Position numbers and translations under genes: made by a program. The notes beneath the pieces were generated by a model that had not been told where the DNA came from, searched no databases, and saw only the letters and a program-made list of their open reading frames with translations. Of a DNA stretch of 64,000 nt, positions 50,402 through 59,802 are shown in pieces. Numbering within the stretch: position 1 is the stretch's first letter; the number at the start of each line of letters is the position of its first letter. Source of the DNA: Gluconacetobacter diazotrophicus PA1 5 (lineage in GTDB: Bacteria > Pseudomonadota > Alphaproteobacteria > Acetobacterales > Acetobacteraceae); assembly GCF_000021325.1 (NCBI RefSeq), contig NC_011365.1, forward strand, positions 62,001 to 126,000, read 5' to 3'.

Positions 50402-51226
50402 TCATGCGTGCTTGGGGCTGCCCGTGGTCAGCAGCGACACCACGCCGGGCAGCAGCGCCGGGTCGCCCACCGCCAGTACCGTGCCGTCGCTGTCGGCGTG
50501 CAGGGGCCTGCCGTGCCAGTCGGTGACGCGGCCGCCCGCGCCCTCGATCACCGGGACCAGCGCGGCCCAGTCCCAGATCTTCATCGTGCATTCCGCGATG
50601 ATGTCGACCTGTCCCAGCGCCAGCAGGCCGTAACTGTAGCAGTCTCCACCCCACGTGACACGCTTTGCGTGCCGGCGCAGGGCATCCCAATGCGGTGTGG
50701 GCGCGTCGGCGATCATCTCGGGCGAGGTGCAGGACAGTTCCGCCAGGCCGATTTCGGGGCATTCGCGGGTGCCGGCGGTGCCGGGCCAGCGGGATTCATA
50801 ACGCGTGGGCCGGCCCCGCACGCCGATCCAGCGTTCCCCGGTAACGGGCTGGTCGATGATGCCCAGCACCGGCTCCCCGTCCTGAAGCAACGCGATCAGC
50901 GTGCCGAAGATCGGCCGCCCGGTCAGGAAGGCGCGGGTGCCGTCCACCGGGTCGATCACCCAGCAATAACGCGCACCACCGCGTTCCAGGCCGAATTCCT
51001 CGCCCAGGACTGCGTGGTCCGGCAGGCGTTCGGCCAGCACGGCGCGAATGGCGCGCTCGGCCGTGCGGTCGGCGATGGTCACGGGGCTCTGGTCGCTCTT
51101 GTCGTCGGCGGCGACGCCCATGCGAAAGAACGGGCGGATGACGCAGCCCGCGACGTCGGCCGCGGCCATGGCCGCCGCGACCAGCCGGTCGGCGTCATGC
51201 GGGGGCAGGGGCGTGGCCAGGGACAT
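50402..51226 (-). CDS. Inositol monophosphatase family; likely histidinol-phosphatase HisN
   Basis: Mg-dependent phosphatase with both family signatures: WVIDPVDGTRAFLTG (metal ligands) and the C-terminal WDWAALVPVIEGAGGRVTDW. GEEFGLERG supplies the upstream Glu. Alphaproteobacterial homologues of this type often act as histidinol-phosphatase; other inositol-phosphatase or CysQ-like roles are possible. Length 274. It begins 2 bp after the cytochrome c gene, so the two are cotranscribed. Confidence 0.85.
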   Translation of the reverse strand: MSLATPLPPHDADRLVAAAMAAADVAGCVIRPFFRMGVAADDKSDQSPVTIADRTAERAIRAVLAERLPDHAVLGEEFGLERGGARYCWVIDPVDGTRAFLTGRPIFGTLIALLQDGEPVLGIIDQPVTGERWIGVRGRPTRYESRWPGTAGTRECPEIGLAELSCTSPEMIADAPTPHWDALRRHAKRVTWGGDCYSYGLLALGQVDIIAECTMKIWDWAALVPVIEGAGGRVTDWHGRPLHADSDGTVLAVGDPALLPGVVSLLTTGSPKHA

Positions 51227-51228
51227 GG

Positions 51229-51756
51229 TCAGTGGGCTCCGTCCGAAAGCGTGTGCAGGAAGGCGATGATCGCGGCCCGGTCGGCGGCATCCGCCACGCC
51301 GGGGAAGGCCATGCGGGTGCCGGGGGCGAAGCGGCCCGGCCCTTCCAGCCAGGACGACAGGGCGTCGTCGGTCCAGCGCTCGGCCTTGTGCGCCGCCAGC
51401 GCCGCCGAAAATTCATAGCCCGGCATGTCGCCGATCGCGGTCCCCGGCACGCCGTACAGGTCCGGGCCGATCATCGCCGGTCCGTCCTTGGCGAAGCTGT
51501 GGCACATCGCGCACATGCGTGCCGCCAGGGCCTGCCCGGCCTTGGGGTCGGCGTGGGCGACGGCATCGGCGATCGAGGGCGGGGCAGCCGCCGGACCGGA
51601 GGCATCGGCCGCCACCGCCGGCTGGGGCAGGACGAAGGCGGGGTGTCCGGGCGTGCCGGACGGAATGGCCACATAGCCGGCCCAGGCACTTGCCCCCAGC
51701 GCCAGGGCGGCCACCAGGATGGCGGCTCCGATACGGTTGACGTCCTTGCTGTCCAT
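51229..51756 (-). CDS. Membrane-anchored cytochrome c (class I)
   Basis: A single N-terminal helix (about 9-30) anchors the protein, followed by a Pro/Ala-rich linker and one c-type domain with CAMCH (Cys82, Cys85, His86) and axial Met in GTRMAFPG. GPDLYGVPG is conserved in CycM/c552-type cytochromes. Such proteins carry electrons between the bc1 complex and terminal oxidases. The ATG at 51756 has GAGG upstream; 175 residues. It is divergent from kdsB. Confidence 0.92.
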   Translation of the reverse strand: MDSKDVNRIGAAILVAALALGASAWAGYVAIPSGTPGHPAFVLPQPAVAADASGPAAAPPSIADAVAHADPKAGQALAARMCAMCHSFAKDGPAMIGPDLYGVPGTAIGDMPGYEFSAALAAHKAERWTDDALSSWLEGPGRFAPGTRMAFPGVADAADRAAIIAFLHTLSDGAH

Positions 51757-51929
51757 CCAGGCCTCGATGCTCCTTCTCCGAAAATCGCCTATGAATTTCG
51801 GAGGCAGGACACTAGACTGCGGGCCGCCTTGTGTGAAGCATTGCCGGATCGTTCCGTCAGGATCGCATCCCATGTCTGCGAGGTCTCGTGCCCGCACCGG
51901 CATTTTTCCATAAGGCCTTCGCTTTCCGC

Positions 51930-52673
51930 ATGAACCCGATCGTCGTCATTCCCGCCCGCATGGCCTCTACACGGCTGCCGGGCAAGCCGCTGGCCATGAT
52001 CGGCAAGCTGCCCATGATCCTGCATGTCCTGGCGCGGGCCCGGGCGGCCGATATCGGGCCCGTCATCGTCGCGGTGGCGGAAACCGAACTGGCGCGCGTT
52101 GTCGAGGACGCGGGCGGCACGGCGGTCCTGACCGACCCGGCGCTGCCCTCGGGGTCCGACCGGGTGTGGCAGGCGGTGCGGGCGGCCGATCCGGCCGGGC
52201 GGCACGATGTCGTCGTGAACCTGCAGGGCGACCTGCCCGGGGTGGCGCCGCCGACGCTGGCCGCGTCCCTGCTGCCGCTGGCCGATCCCGCGACCGATAT
52301 CGGCACGCTGGTCTGCCCGGTGGCCGACGCCGGGGAGGCCGCGCGCGATTCGGTGGTGAAGGTCGCCTGCGCCTTTGCCGACGACGATGCGCGAACGGTG
52401 GCCCGGGCGCTGTATTTCTCGCGCGCCGCCGTGCCGTGGGGGGCGGGCGCGCTGTGGCACCATGTCGGGATCTATGCCTATCGTCGCGCGGCGCTGGCCC
52501 GCTTCGTCAGCCTGCCGGAAGCGGCGCTGGAGCGGCGGGAGAGGCTGGAACAGCTCAGGGCCCTGGAGGCTGGAATGACGATCGGGTGCTGCCGCATCGG
52601 AACCGCGCCGTTCGGCGTCGATACCCCCGACGACCTGGACCGCGCGCGCCGTGTCATGGCGGAGGCGGCATGA
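51930..52673 (+). CDS. kdsB: 3-deoxy-manno-octulosonate cytidylyltransferase
   Basis: Activates Kdo as CMP-Kdo for lipopolysaccharide inner core synthesis. N-terminal IVVIPARMASTRLPGKPLAMIG and VVNLQGDLPGVAPPTL are the nucleotide-binding motifs; HVGIYAYRRAALARFVSLP follows. The ATG at 51930 matches the family start; an upstream ATG at 51888 adds unrelated residues. 247 residues. It overlaps pheA by 4 bp. Confidence 0.96.
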   Translation: MNPIVVIPARMASTRLPGKPLAMIGKLPMILHVLARARAADIGPVIVAVAETELARVVEDAGGTAVLTDPALPSGSDRVWQAVRAADPAGRHDVVVNLQGDLPGVAPPTLAASLLPLADPATDIGTLVCPVADAGEAARDSVVKVACAFADDDARTVARALYFSRAAVPWGAGALWHHVGIYAYRRAALARFVSLPEAALERRERLEQLRALEAGMTIGCCRIGTAPFGVDTPDDLDRARRVMAEAA

Positions 52674-53533
52674 GCGGCGTCATCGCCTTCCAGGGGCGGC
52701 CCGGGGCCTATTCCGACCTGGCCTGCCGGCAGGCCTATCCGGGATGGACCACCCTGCCGTGCGAAACCTTCGCCGGCGCGATCGCCGCCGTCCATGACGG
52801 ACAGGCCGACCTGGCCATGCTGGCGTGCGAGAACAGCCTGGCGGGACGGGTGCCGGATATCCACGCCCTGCTGCCCCAGGCAGGGCTGAACATCATCGGC
52901 GAGCATTTCCAGCGGGTCGAGCACTGCCTGATGGGCGTCCCCGGCAGCACGCTGGCCGGTGCGCGGCGCGTCCATACCCATCCGGTCGCCATGGCCCAGA
53001 TCCGGGGCATCATCACCGAACTGAACCTGACCCCGGTGGTGGAATTCGACACCGCCGGATCGGCCGAACTGATCGCGCAATGGGGCAACCCCGAAGACGT
53101 GGCCGTGGCGTCGTCGCTGGCGGCCGAACTGAACGGGCTGGTGGTCCTGCGCGGCAATGTCGAGGACGCGGCCCACAACACCACCCGCTTCTATGTCGCG
53201 TCGCGCACGGCCCTGCGGCCGCCGGCGGGCCGGCCCGGCACGATCACCACGGTCCTGTTCCGCGTCCGCAATGTGGCCGGGGCGCTGTACAAGGTGCTGG
53301 GCGGCTTCGCGACCAACGGCGTCAACATGACGCGACTGGAAAGCTACATGCTGGACGGATCGTTCGCCGCGACGCAGTTCCTGATGGAGGTCGAAGGCCA
53401 CCCCGACGACGCGCCCTTGCGCGGGGCGCTGGCGGAACTGGCGTTCTTTTCCGAAACATCGACGATCCTCGGGGTCTATCCCGGATCGCCCTTCCGGGCC
53501 GAACACGCCCAGGGGCAGACGGCCGGGCAGTGA
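52670..53533 (+). CDS. pheA: Prephenate dehydratase with ACT domain
   Basis: Converts prephenate to phenylpyruvate for phenylalanine synthesis. The dehydratase domain (about 1-180) has IAFQGRPGAYSDLA, LACENSLAGRVPDI and the catalytic AHNTTRFYV. The ACT regulatory domain follows (about 195-275) with ALYKVLGGFATNGVNMTRLE. It is monofunctional, with no fused chorismate mutase; that activity is at 4.3 kb. Coupled to kdsB by an ATGA overlap. Confidence 0.95.
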   Translation: MSGVIAFQGRPGAYSDLACRQAYPGWTTLPCETFAGAIAAVHDGQADLAMLACENSLAGRVPDIHALLPQAGLNIIGEHFQRVEHCLMGVPGSTLAGARRVHTHPVAMAQIRGIITELNLTPVVEFDTAGSAELIAQWGNPEDVAVASSLAAELNGLVVLRGNVEDAAHNTTRFYVASRTALRPPAGRPGTITTVLFRVRNVAGALYKVLGGFATNGVNMTRLESYMLDGSFAATQFLMEVEGHPDDAPLRGALAELAFFSETSTILGVYPGSPFRAEHAQGQTAGQ

Positions 53534-53675
53534 CCGGCCGGGACGCCGGGCAGGGCGGGGCGAGGGCGATGGATGGTTGCCTTGCCATGTCGCCCGGCAT
53601 TAACAGAACAGGCAGGACGGCCATCTGCCGGGAACGGCCCATTTTTCAGACTGCGAGATTCGAGTGGAAACGACC

Positions 53676-54557
53676 ATGTTCAAGGGTTCGATCACGGCCC
53701 TGATTACGCCGATGAACGACGACGGATCGCTGGATTTTTCGGGCTTCGGTCGCTTTGTCGACTGGCAGGTCACCGAAGGGTCGTCCGGCGTGGTCCCGGT
53801 GGGCACGACGGGCGAGAGCCCGACCCTGACCCACGAGGAACATGCCCGCATCGTCGAATACACCGTCCAGGTCGTGGCGGGCCGGATCCCGGTCATCGCG
53901 GGCGCCGGATCGAACAGCACGGCCGAGGCCGTCGGCATGGCGCGGCATGCGAAGAGCGTGGGCGCGGACGGCGTGCTGGTCGTGGCGCCGTACTACAACA
54001 AGCCGACGCAGGAAGGGCTGTATCGCCATTTCATGACGGTGGCCGACGCCACGGACCTGCCGCTGATCATCTACAACATTCCCGGACGGTCGGTCGTCGA
54101 TATCTCGGTCGAGACCATGGCCCGCATGGCGCAGCATGCGCGCATCGTGGGCGTCAAGGACGCGACGGCCAACCTGTTGCGCCCGCTGCAGGTGCGCCGC
54201 GCGATCCGCCACAAGCCGTTCACCCAGTTGTCGGGCGAGGACGGGACCGTGGTGTCGTTCCTGGCCGCCGGAGGGGAAGGGTGCATCAGCGTCACCTCGA
54301 ACATCGCACCGCGCCTGTGCGCGGAACTGCATCGCGCCTGGCAGGACGGGCGGGTGGCCGACGCCATGGCCATCCAGGACCGGCTGTCGGCGGTGCATGA
54401 TGCCCTGTTCTGCGAGAGCAATCCGGGCCCGGTGAAATACGCCGCCAGCCTGCTGGGCCTGGCCGGCGAGACCTGCCGCCTGCCGCTGGCCCCGCTGGCC
54501 GAGGACTCCCGCATGCGGGTGCGTGAGGCGCTGACCGGCGCGGGGCTGTTGAACTAG
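53676..54557 (+). CDS. dapA: 4-hydroxy-tetrahydrodipicolinate synthase
   Basis: Aldolase joining pyruvate and aspartate semialdehyde in lysine and diaminopimelate synthesis. VGTTGESPTLTHEEH and PYYNKPTQEGLYRHF are family motifs, and the Schiff-base lysine lies in IVGVKDATANL. Starting at the ATG at 53676 puts it at Lys161, as in E. coli, and gives 293 residues; a GTG 12 bases earlier is less likely. smpB follows by 4 bp. Confidence 0.96.
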   Translation: MFKGSITALITPMNDDGSLDFSGFGRFVDWQVTEGSSGVVPVGTTGESPTLTHEEHARIVEYTVQVVAGRIPVIAGAGSNSTAEAVGMARHAKSVGADGVLVVAPYYNKPTQEGLYRHFMTVADATDLPLIIYNIPGRSVVDISVETMARMAQHARIVGVKDATANLLRPLQVRRAIRHKPFTQLSGEDGTVVSFLAAGGEGCISVTSNIAPRLCAELHRAWQDGRVADAMAIQDRLSAVHDALFCESNPGPVKYAASLLGLAGETCRLPLAPLAEDSRMRVREALTGAGLLN

Positions 54558-54561
54558 CATC

Positions 54562-55050
54562 ATGGCGGAAAAGAAAAAGAGCGGCATGATTTCGACCGGG
54601 ATCGCGGCGCAGAACCGCAAGGGCCGCTTCAACTACACGATCCTGGAAACGCTGGAAGCCGGGATGGTGCTGAAGGGCCCCGAGGTCAAGAGCCTGCGCC
54701 TGGGCCGCGCCACGATCAACGAGGCCTATGCCGGCGACCGGGACGGCGAGATCTGGCTGTTCAACAGCTATATCCCCGAGTACCAGGGCGGTGTGCTGTC
54801 GCGGTTCGAAACCCGCGCGCCCCGCAAATTGCTGCTGCACCGCAAGCAGGTGGACAAGCTGCTGGGCGCCGTCGCGCGCGATGGCGTGACCCTGGTGCCG
54901 CTGGATATCCATTTCAACGCCCGTGGGGTTGCCAAGGTGACGCTGGGTATCGGCGAGGGGCGCAAGAAGGCGGACAAGCGCCAGGCCATTGCCGACCGCG
55001 ACTGGCAGCGGGACAAGGCGCGGCTGCTGCGCAACAAGGGCAGGGAATAG
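54562..55050 (+). CDS. smpB: SsrA-binding protein
   Basis: Binds tmRNA for ribosome rescue. QNRKGRFNYTILETLEAGMVL, GPEVKSLRLGRATINEAYA and the basic C-terminal tail DKARLLRNKGRE are characteristic. 162 residues is the usual size. The dapA-smpB pair is conserved in alphaproteobacteria. tmRNA itself is not in this window. Confidence 0.96.
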   Translation: MAEKKKSGMISTGIAAQNRKGRFNYTILETLEAGMVLKGPEVKSLRLGRATINEAYAGDRDGEIWLFNSYIPEYQGGVLSRFETRAPRKLLLHRKQVDKLLGAVARDGVTLVPLDIHFNARGVAKVTLGIGEGRKKADKRQAIADRDWQRDKARLLRNKGRE

Positions 55051-55061
55051 CCGCAAACGAA

Positions 55062-55087
55062 ACAGGGCCGCCCGAAGGCGGCCCTGT
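55062..55087. terminator. Hairpin between smpB and the cold-shock gene
   Basis: Perfect 11-bp stem ACAGGGCCGCC/GGCGGCCCTGT with loop CGAA. On the minus strand it is followed by TTTCGTTT, so it probably ends the cold-shock gene more efficiently than smpB. Confidence 0.7.
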
Positions 55088-55114
55088 CTGGTGTTCCGGT
55101 GGGAAACCGGGAGG

Positions 55115-55795
55115 TCAGTCGACGCTGATCGACGCGGCCTCGGGACCCTTCTGGCCCTGGACGACCTGCACGTTCGCCGTCTGGCCTTCGGTCAGGCCGG
55201 TCAGGCCCGAACGCTCCAGCGCCGAGGCGTGGACGAAGATGTCCTTGCCGCCGGATTCCGGCGTGATGAAGCCGAAGCCCTTCGTGGCGTTGTACCACTT
55301 GACCACGCCGCGCATTTCCTGCGCCTGCGACAGGTCGGGGGCCGGGCGGGACGGACGGCCGCCAAAGCCGCCGGCGGCGGCACGCGGGGCGCCGAAGCCG
55401 CGCGGACGTTCCGGCTGCGCGGTGCTGTCGTCCACCGAGACCACGGACGCGACCTGACGGCCCTTGGGGCCCTGGCCGATGCGGACGACCAGCGTCGTTC
55501 CGGGCGAGACGGAATCATGTCCGCTGGTCGCCAGCGCGTTGGCGTGGAGGAAGACGTCTCCCGAGCCATCGGACAGCTCGACGAAGCCGAAGCCTTTCTC
55601 GCTGTTGAACCACTTGACGGCGGCACTGATTTCCGGGCCCGAGGCGATGACCTGGGACGGAGCGCCACCGCCCATCGGCCGGCGCGGGGCACCGCCGCCG
55701 CTGCGGTCACCAAACGAGGGCGACGACATGAAATCGTCGTCAAATCCGCCGCGGCGCGGGGAACGGGGGCTGCGGTCGGTCCTGTTACTTCTCAA
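55115..55795 (-). CDS. Two-domain cold-shock protein
   Basis: Two cold-shock domains in one chain of 226 residues. Domain 1 has AAVKWFNSEKGFGFVELSDG and DVFLHANAL. Domain 2 has GVVKWYNATKGFGFITPESG and DIFVHASAL. Both keep the RNP1 and RNP2 aromatics. An Arg/Gly-rich N-terminus (about 70 residues) and a Gly/Arg/Pro linker separate them and may add RNA binding. Single CSD proteins are about 70 residues, so this is the double form seen in several alphaproteobacteria. The start is a TTG at 55795; no closer ATG keeps both domains and an SD. Confidence 0.92.
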   Translation of the reverse strand: MRSNRTDRSPRSPRRGGFDDDFMSSPSFGDRSGGGAPRRPMGGGAPSQVIASGPEISAAVKWFNSEKGFGFVELSDGSGDVFLHANALATSGHDSVSPGTTLVVRIGQGPKGRQVASVVSVDDSTAQPERPRGFGAPRAAAGGFGGRPSRPAPDLSQAQEMRGVVKWYNATKGFGFITPESGGKDIFVHASALERSGLTGLTEGQTANVQVVQGQKGPEAASISVD

Positions 55796-56192
55796 CGGTC
55801 GTAATCCCGAGGTCTAGTTGGCGGGTCCTGTCCCAGGAGCCACCGGATGAAGAAATCTTGCTGGATCAAGGAATTACAAAGCCGTAATCCAACCGTTTTC
55901 ACGGATGGCGCGGACAGCGTCCTTTCCCCGCACGGACCCTAGCACGTATGCGCCGGTGTCCGATACAGATAAGCATATCCGCGGCCGGGGGTTCCATCGT
56001 CATTTCACGTAAATGACCGTTCGTGATCATGAGAATTTTTCCGGATCGGCCATCACGAATTTTCCGGTGGGCTTTCGTGGATCGGACGAACGATCTACAC
56101 AGTTCAAAAGAGGCCGTTATGTCGTGATGCCGCTTCGTGAAATCCGGGTATGGATTTCGAAGGGGCAGGGGCAGCAGGTGGAAGGGAAGCTG
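55796..56192. other. Divergent intergenic region between the cold-shock and LpxR-like genes
   Basis: 397 bp, partly AT-rich (around 56025-56070). It holds the leader of the cold-shock gene, whose family often has long regulatory 5' UTRs, and the promoter of the LpxR-like gene. An imperfect pair CACGAA/TTCGTG at about 56054-56079 could form a stem. No gene or firm promoter is seen. Confidence 0.45.
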
Positions 56193-57227
56193 ATGAGCCA
56201 GGCGAAGACGTGGAAGAGGACCGGCTGGATGGTGCGGGCCGGGACGCTGGCCGGGATCGGCAGCCTGGCGATGGCAGCCCAGCCAGCCCGCGCGACGCCG
56301 CTGCAGGACCCGTACGGCACCTGGACCGTCCAGGGTGAAAACGACGCCGTCAGCACGCTCAACGGCACGTCGGACCAGTATTACACCAGCGGCCTGCGCG
56401 TGAACTGGACATCGGGCACCGACAACCAGCCCGCGCCGATCGAGACGATCAACCACGCGATCATGGGCAAGGGCGTGACCCGCATCAGCCTGGGCGTGCA
56501 GCAGTTGATCTTCACCCCGCACGATACCCAGCTCGCGACACCGTCGCCCAGCGACCGCCCCTATGCCGGCCTGCTGCTGGGCACCGTGAACCTGATCAAC
56601 GACACGGACCTGTCGCGGTCTGTCTTCGGAATCCAGTTCGGCGTCATGGGGCCCGACGCCATGGGGCGGCAGTTGCAGAACGGATTCCACAGCGCGATCG
56701 GGGATACGTCCAACCTGGGCTGGAAACACCAGTTGGCGAACCAGCCGGTGTTCCAGGTGCAGGGCGGCCGGACATGGCGGCTTCCGATGGCCAATATATA
56801 TGGCGTCGAGATGGACATGATGCCCGCGACCTCGGCCGCGATCGGCGATTACCGGATCTATGGCACGGTGGCCGACACGTTCCGCATCGGGCAGGGGCTG
56901 CGCAGCGATTTCGGCATTCCGACCATCGGGCCGGGCACCGACGGCACCGATGCCTACCGGCTGACCCGCCCGGTCGCCTGGTACGTCTTCGGCAACGTCA
57001 CGGGATCGGCGGTCGCCTATGACGCGACGCTGCAGGGCAACACGCTGCGCAGCGGCTCGCCGCATGTTCCGATGAACTGGGATGTCGGCGAAATCCACGC
57101 CGGCGTCGCCATCATGTGGCACGGCATGCGCCTGTCCTACAGCCAGGTCTGGCAGACGCAGGAATTCCGTGGCGCGCGCAGCGGCCTGTTCAATTACGGA
57201 TCGCTGGCCCTGTCCGGGAAATTCTAA
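56193..57227 (+). CDS. LpxR-like outer-membrane lipid A deacylase
   Basis: Predicted beta-barrel of the LpxR (DUF2219) family, which removes the 3'-acyloxyacyl chain of lipid A. The signal peptide ends near SLAMAAQPARA (about residue 36). Diagnostic motifs are QGENDAVSTLNGTSDQYYTSG (catalytic Asn-Asp region), SDRPYAGLLLG and LGWKHQLANQP with the active His. The protein ends in ALSGKF, an aromatic C-terminal barrel signal. The ATG at 56193 follows GGAAGGGAAG. 344 residues. Confidence 0.85.
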   Translation: MSQAKTWKRTGWMVRAGTLAGIGSLAMAAQPARATPLQDPYGTWTVQGENDAVSTLNGTSDQYYTSGLRVNWTSGTDNQPAPIETINHAIMGKGVTRISLGVQQLIFTPHDTQLATPSPSDRPYAGLLLGTVNLINDTDLSRSVFGIQFGVMGPDAMGRQLQNGFHSAIGDTSNLGWKHQLANQPVFQVQGGRTWRLPMANIYGVEMDMMPATSAAIGDYRIYGTVADTFRIGQGLRSDFGIPTIGPGTDGTDAYRLTRPVAWYVFGNVTGSAVAYDATLQGNTLRSGSPHVPMNWDVGEIHAGVAIMWHGMRLSYSQVWQTQEFRGARSGLFNYGSLALSGKF

Positions 57228-57232
57228 GCCTA

Positions 57233-59362
57233 CTACCCCGAGCGCAGGATTCGGGCGGCATCGTGCCGGTCGAACAGTTCCAGCAACTGGGCGATCGCGT
57301 TGCGGCGCGATTCGCTGGCGCCCCCTTCGGCGACCCGCTGCGCGTCCTGGGCCGCGATCGTCAGCAGCAGGTCCAGCCGCGCACCGGTCGCAAGCCGCAG
57401 GTCCGGCAGTCCGGACTGGCGGCGGCCGGTGACGTCGCCGCCGCCGCGCAGGCGGAAATCCTCGTCCGCGATCAGGAACCCGTCCTCGGTATCGCGCAGC
57501 AGGGCCAGCCGGCGCCGGGCCGTGCTGCCCAGCGCGTCGTCATGCAGCAGCAGGCAGAACGATTCGTCGCGGCCGCGTCCCACGCGCCCGCGCAACTGGT
57601 GCAGTTGCGCCAGGCCGAACCGTTCGGCGTGTTCGATGACCATGATGGTGGCGGCGGGGATGTCCACGCCGACCTCGATCACCGTCGTCGCGACCAGGAT
57701 CTTCGTCCGCCCCGCCGCGAAATCCGCGATCGCGGCCTCGCGCACCGCGATGTCCTGCTGGCCGTGCGCCAGGCCCACGATCGGCCCGAAGCGCTCGGTC
57801 AGTGCGGCGAAGCGCGCCTCCGCCGCCGCCAGGTCCATCGCCTCGCTTTCCGTGACCAGCGGGCAGACCCAGAAGACCAGGGCGCCGCGTGCGATCGCGC
57901 GCCCGATTCCGTCCAGCACATCGCCCAATGACGCCATGGCGTGCAGGGACGTCCGTACGGGCAGGCGTCCGGCCGGTTTTTCGTTCAGGCGGCTGACCTG
58001 CATCTCGCCCCACTGGGTCAGCAGCAGCGTGCGCGGAATGGGGGTAGCGGTCATGACCAGGATATCGGCCCGGTCGCCCTTCTCACCCAGCAGCAGGCGC
58101 TGCTCGACCCCGAACCGGTGCTGTTCGTCGATCACCGCCAGGGCCAGGTCGTCGAACACGACCTTGTCCTGGAACAGCGCGTGCGTGCCCACGACCAGCG
58201 GCGCGCGGCCGGATGCGATGTCTTCCAGCACGGTCCTGCGCGCGCGTCCCTTGACGCTGCCGCTGAGGAACGCCACCGGCACCGGCGCCAGCTTCTGGAA
58301 CGTGGCCAGGTGCTGGCGGGCCAGGATTTCCGTGGGGGCCATCAACACCGCCTGGTGTCCGGCCTCGGCCGCCGCCAGCATGGCCAGCATCGCCACCAGC
58401 GTCTTGCCCGCCCCGACATCGCCCTGCAGCAGGCGCATCATCGGATATGACGCGGCGAGGTCCGAATCGATTTCGCGCACCGCGCGGTGCTGGGCCCTGG
58501 TCGGGGTATAGCCGAACCGGGCCAGCGCCTCGGCGCGCAGGGTGCCCGTGCCGACGATGGACCGGCCGGGGCGGTTGCGGTTGCGGCGCCGTGCCTCGGA
58601 CATCGCGACCTGTTCGGCCAGCAGTTCGTCGCAGGCCAGCCGCTGGCGCGCGCGCTCGCCGGCGGCCTGCCAGGCATCGCCGCGCAGCAGGTCGGGGAAG
58701 GCCTCGGGGCAGTGCAGTTGACGCAGCGCGGTTTCGAAATTCGGCCAGTGCCGACGGGCCACCAGCACGGAATCCAGCCATTCCGGCAATGGGGGAAAGG
58801 GAAGGAACGCCTGGTGCAGCGCCGCGCGCACGTGGCGGGGGAAAAGACCGGCCGTCAGCGGCCAGACCGGTTCCAGCGCCGGAATGCGGTCGATGTCGCC
58901 GCCCGGCACGATATGGTCGGGGTGGGCCATCTGCAGCCGGTCGCCGAACGCATCCAGCGTGCCCGATACCGCGACGGCCGATCCCACCCGCATCCGCCGG
59001 GCCTGGTAGGAGGAAAAGAACACCAGTTCGGCCGTGCCGGCGCCGTCCGACACCAGCACCCGCCAGGGCTGGCGCGTTCCCCGCGCGGGCGCGTCGATGC
59101 GCCGCACCGTGACCTGCATCGTGGCGACCCGCCCGGGGACGGCGTCGCGCAGGCTGGGGCGATAGCGGCGATCGACCACCGATTCCGGCAGATGGAACAG
59201 CAGGTCGATGACCCGCTGGCCCCGCACGGCCCGCGCCAGCAGCTTGGCCAGGGCAGGGCCGACCCCGGGCAGGCTGCCCAGAGGAGCCAGAAGCGGGCCG
59301 AGGTTGTCGCCCCTTTCGTCCTGAAGGATGATGCCAGACACGTGGTGTTCGACCGCTTTCAC
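57233..59362 (-). CDS. recG: ATP-dependent DNA helicase RecG
   Basis: Branch-migrating helicase that rescues stalled replication forks. An N-terminal wedge/OB domain is followed by helicase motifs: Walker A GDVGAGKT (about residue 315), DEQHRFG (about 410), TATPIPRTL and QLRGRVGRGRDESFC. Length 709 is typical. It converges with the LpxR-like gene and is divergent from sdhE. Confidence 0.96.
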   Translation of the reverse strand: MKAVEHHVSGIILQDERGDNLGPLLAPLGSLPGVGPALAKLLARAVRGQRVIDLLFHLPESVVDRRYRPSLRDAVPGRVATMQVTVRRIDAPARGTRQPWRVLVSDGAGTAELVFFSSYQARRMRVGSAVAVSGTLDAFGDRLQMAHPDHIVPGGDIDRIPALEPVWPLTAGLFPRHVRAALHQAFLPFPPLPEWLDSVLVARRHWPNFETALRQLHCPEAFPDLLRGDAWQAAGERARQRLACDELLAEQVAMSEARRRNRNRPGRSIVGTGTLRAEALARFGYTPTRAQHRAVREIDSDLAASYPMMRLLQGDVGAGKTLVAMLAMLAAAEAGHQAVLMAPTEILARQHLATFQKLAPVPVAFLSGSVKGRARRTVLEDIASGRAPLVVGTHALFQDKVVFDDLALAVIDEQHRFGVEQRLLLGEKGDRADILVMTATPIPRTLLLTQWGEMQVSRLNEKPAGRLPVRTSLHAMASLGDVLDGIGRAIARGALVFWVCPLVTESEAMDLAAAEARFAALTERFGPIVGLAHGQQDIAVREAAIADFAAGRTKILVATTVIEVGVDIPAATIMVIEHAERFGLAQLHQLRGRVGRGRDESFCLLLHDDALGSTARRRLALLRDTEDGFLIADEDFRLRGGGDVTGRRQSGLPDLRLATGARLDLLLTIAAQDAQRVAEGGASESRRNAIAQLLELFDRHDAARILRSG

Positions 59363-59490
59363 TTCCCGATTTCGTGTCCTGGGGCGGCCCTTCGGTCGTT
59401 GCGTCGATGGGCGGGCTGACAGGAACCTGATGGAGGGCTATAGGACAGCGACGCGAAGGAACAAAACGAAACCATATCAGGGCAGGTACC

Positions 59491-59802
59491 ATGTCCATCG
59501 ACAGTCCCGACCTTACGAACCTCGATCCGCGCCGTCGCCGGCTCTATTTCCGGGCCACGCATCGCGGCACGCATGAAACCGACATCCTGATCGGCGGCTT
59601 CGTCGCCCCGCGCCTGGCCGGCCTGACGGACGCCGAGATGGACGCGCTGGAAGAGGTGATGGAACTGCCCGACGCCGACCTGGCCGACTGGCTGAGCGGC
59701 CGCAAGCCGGTGCCCGCCGAAGTCGACGGGCCGATGATGCGCGCCATCATGGCCGACGCCAACGACCCCGCCCGGCAGGCCGCGATCCGGGGAGAACGAT
59801 GA
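59491..59802 (+). CDS. sdhE: Succinate dehydrogenase assembly factor SdhE
   Basis: Small helical factor (103 aa) promoting FAD attachment to SdhA. The invariant RGTHETD (RGxxE motif) is in LYFRATHRGTHETDILIGGF, and LPDADLADWLSGR is the conserved second half. The stop overlaps mfd by 4 bp, the usual alphaproteobacterial arrangement. Confidence 0.93.
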   Translation: MSIDSPDLTNLDPRRRRLYFRATHRGTHETDILIGGFVAPRLAGLTDAEMDALEEVMELPDADLADWLSGRKPVPAEVDGPMMRAIMADANDPARQAAIRGER

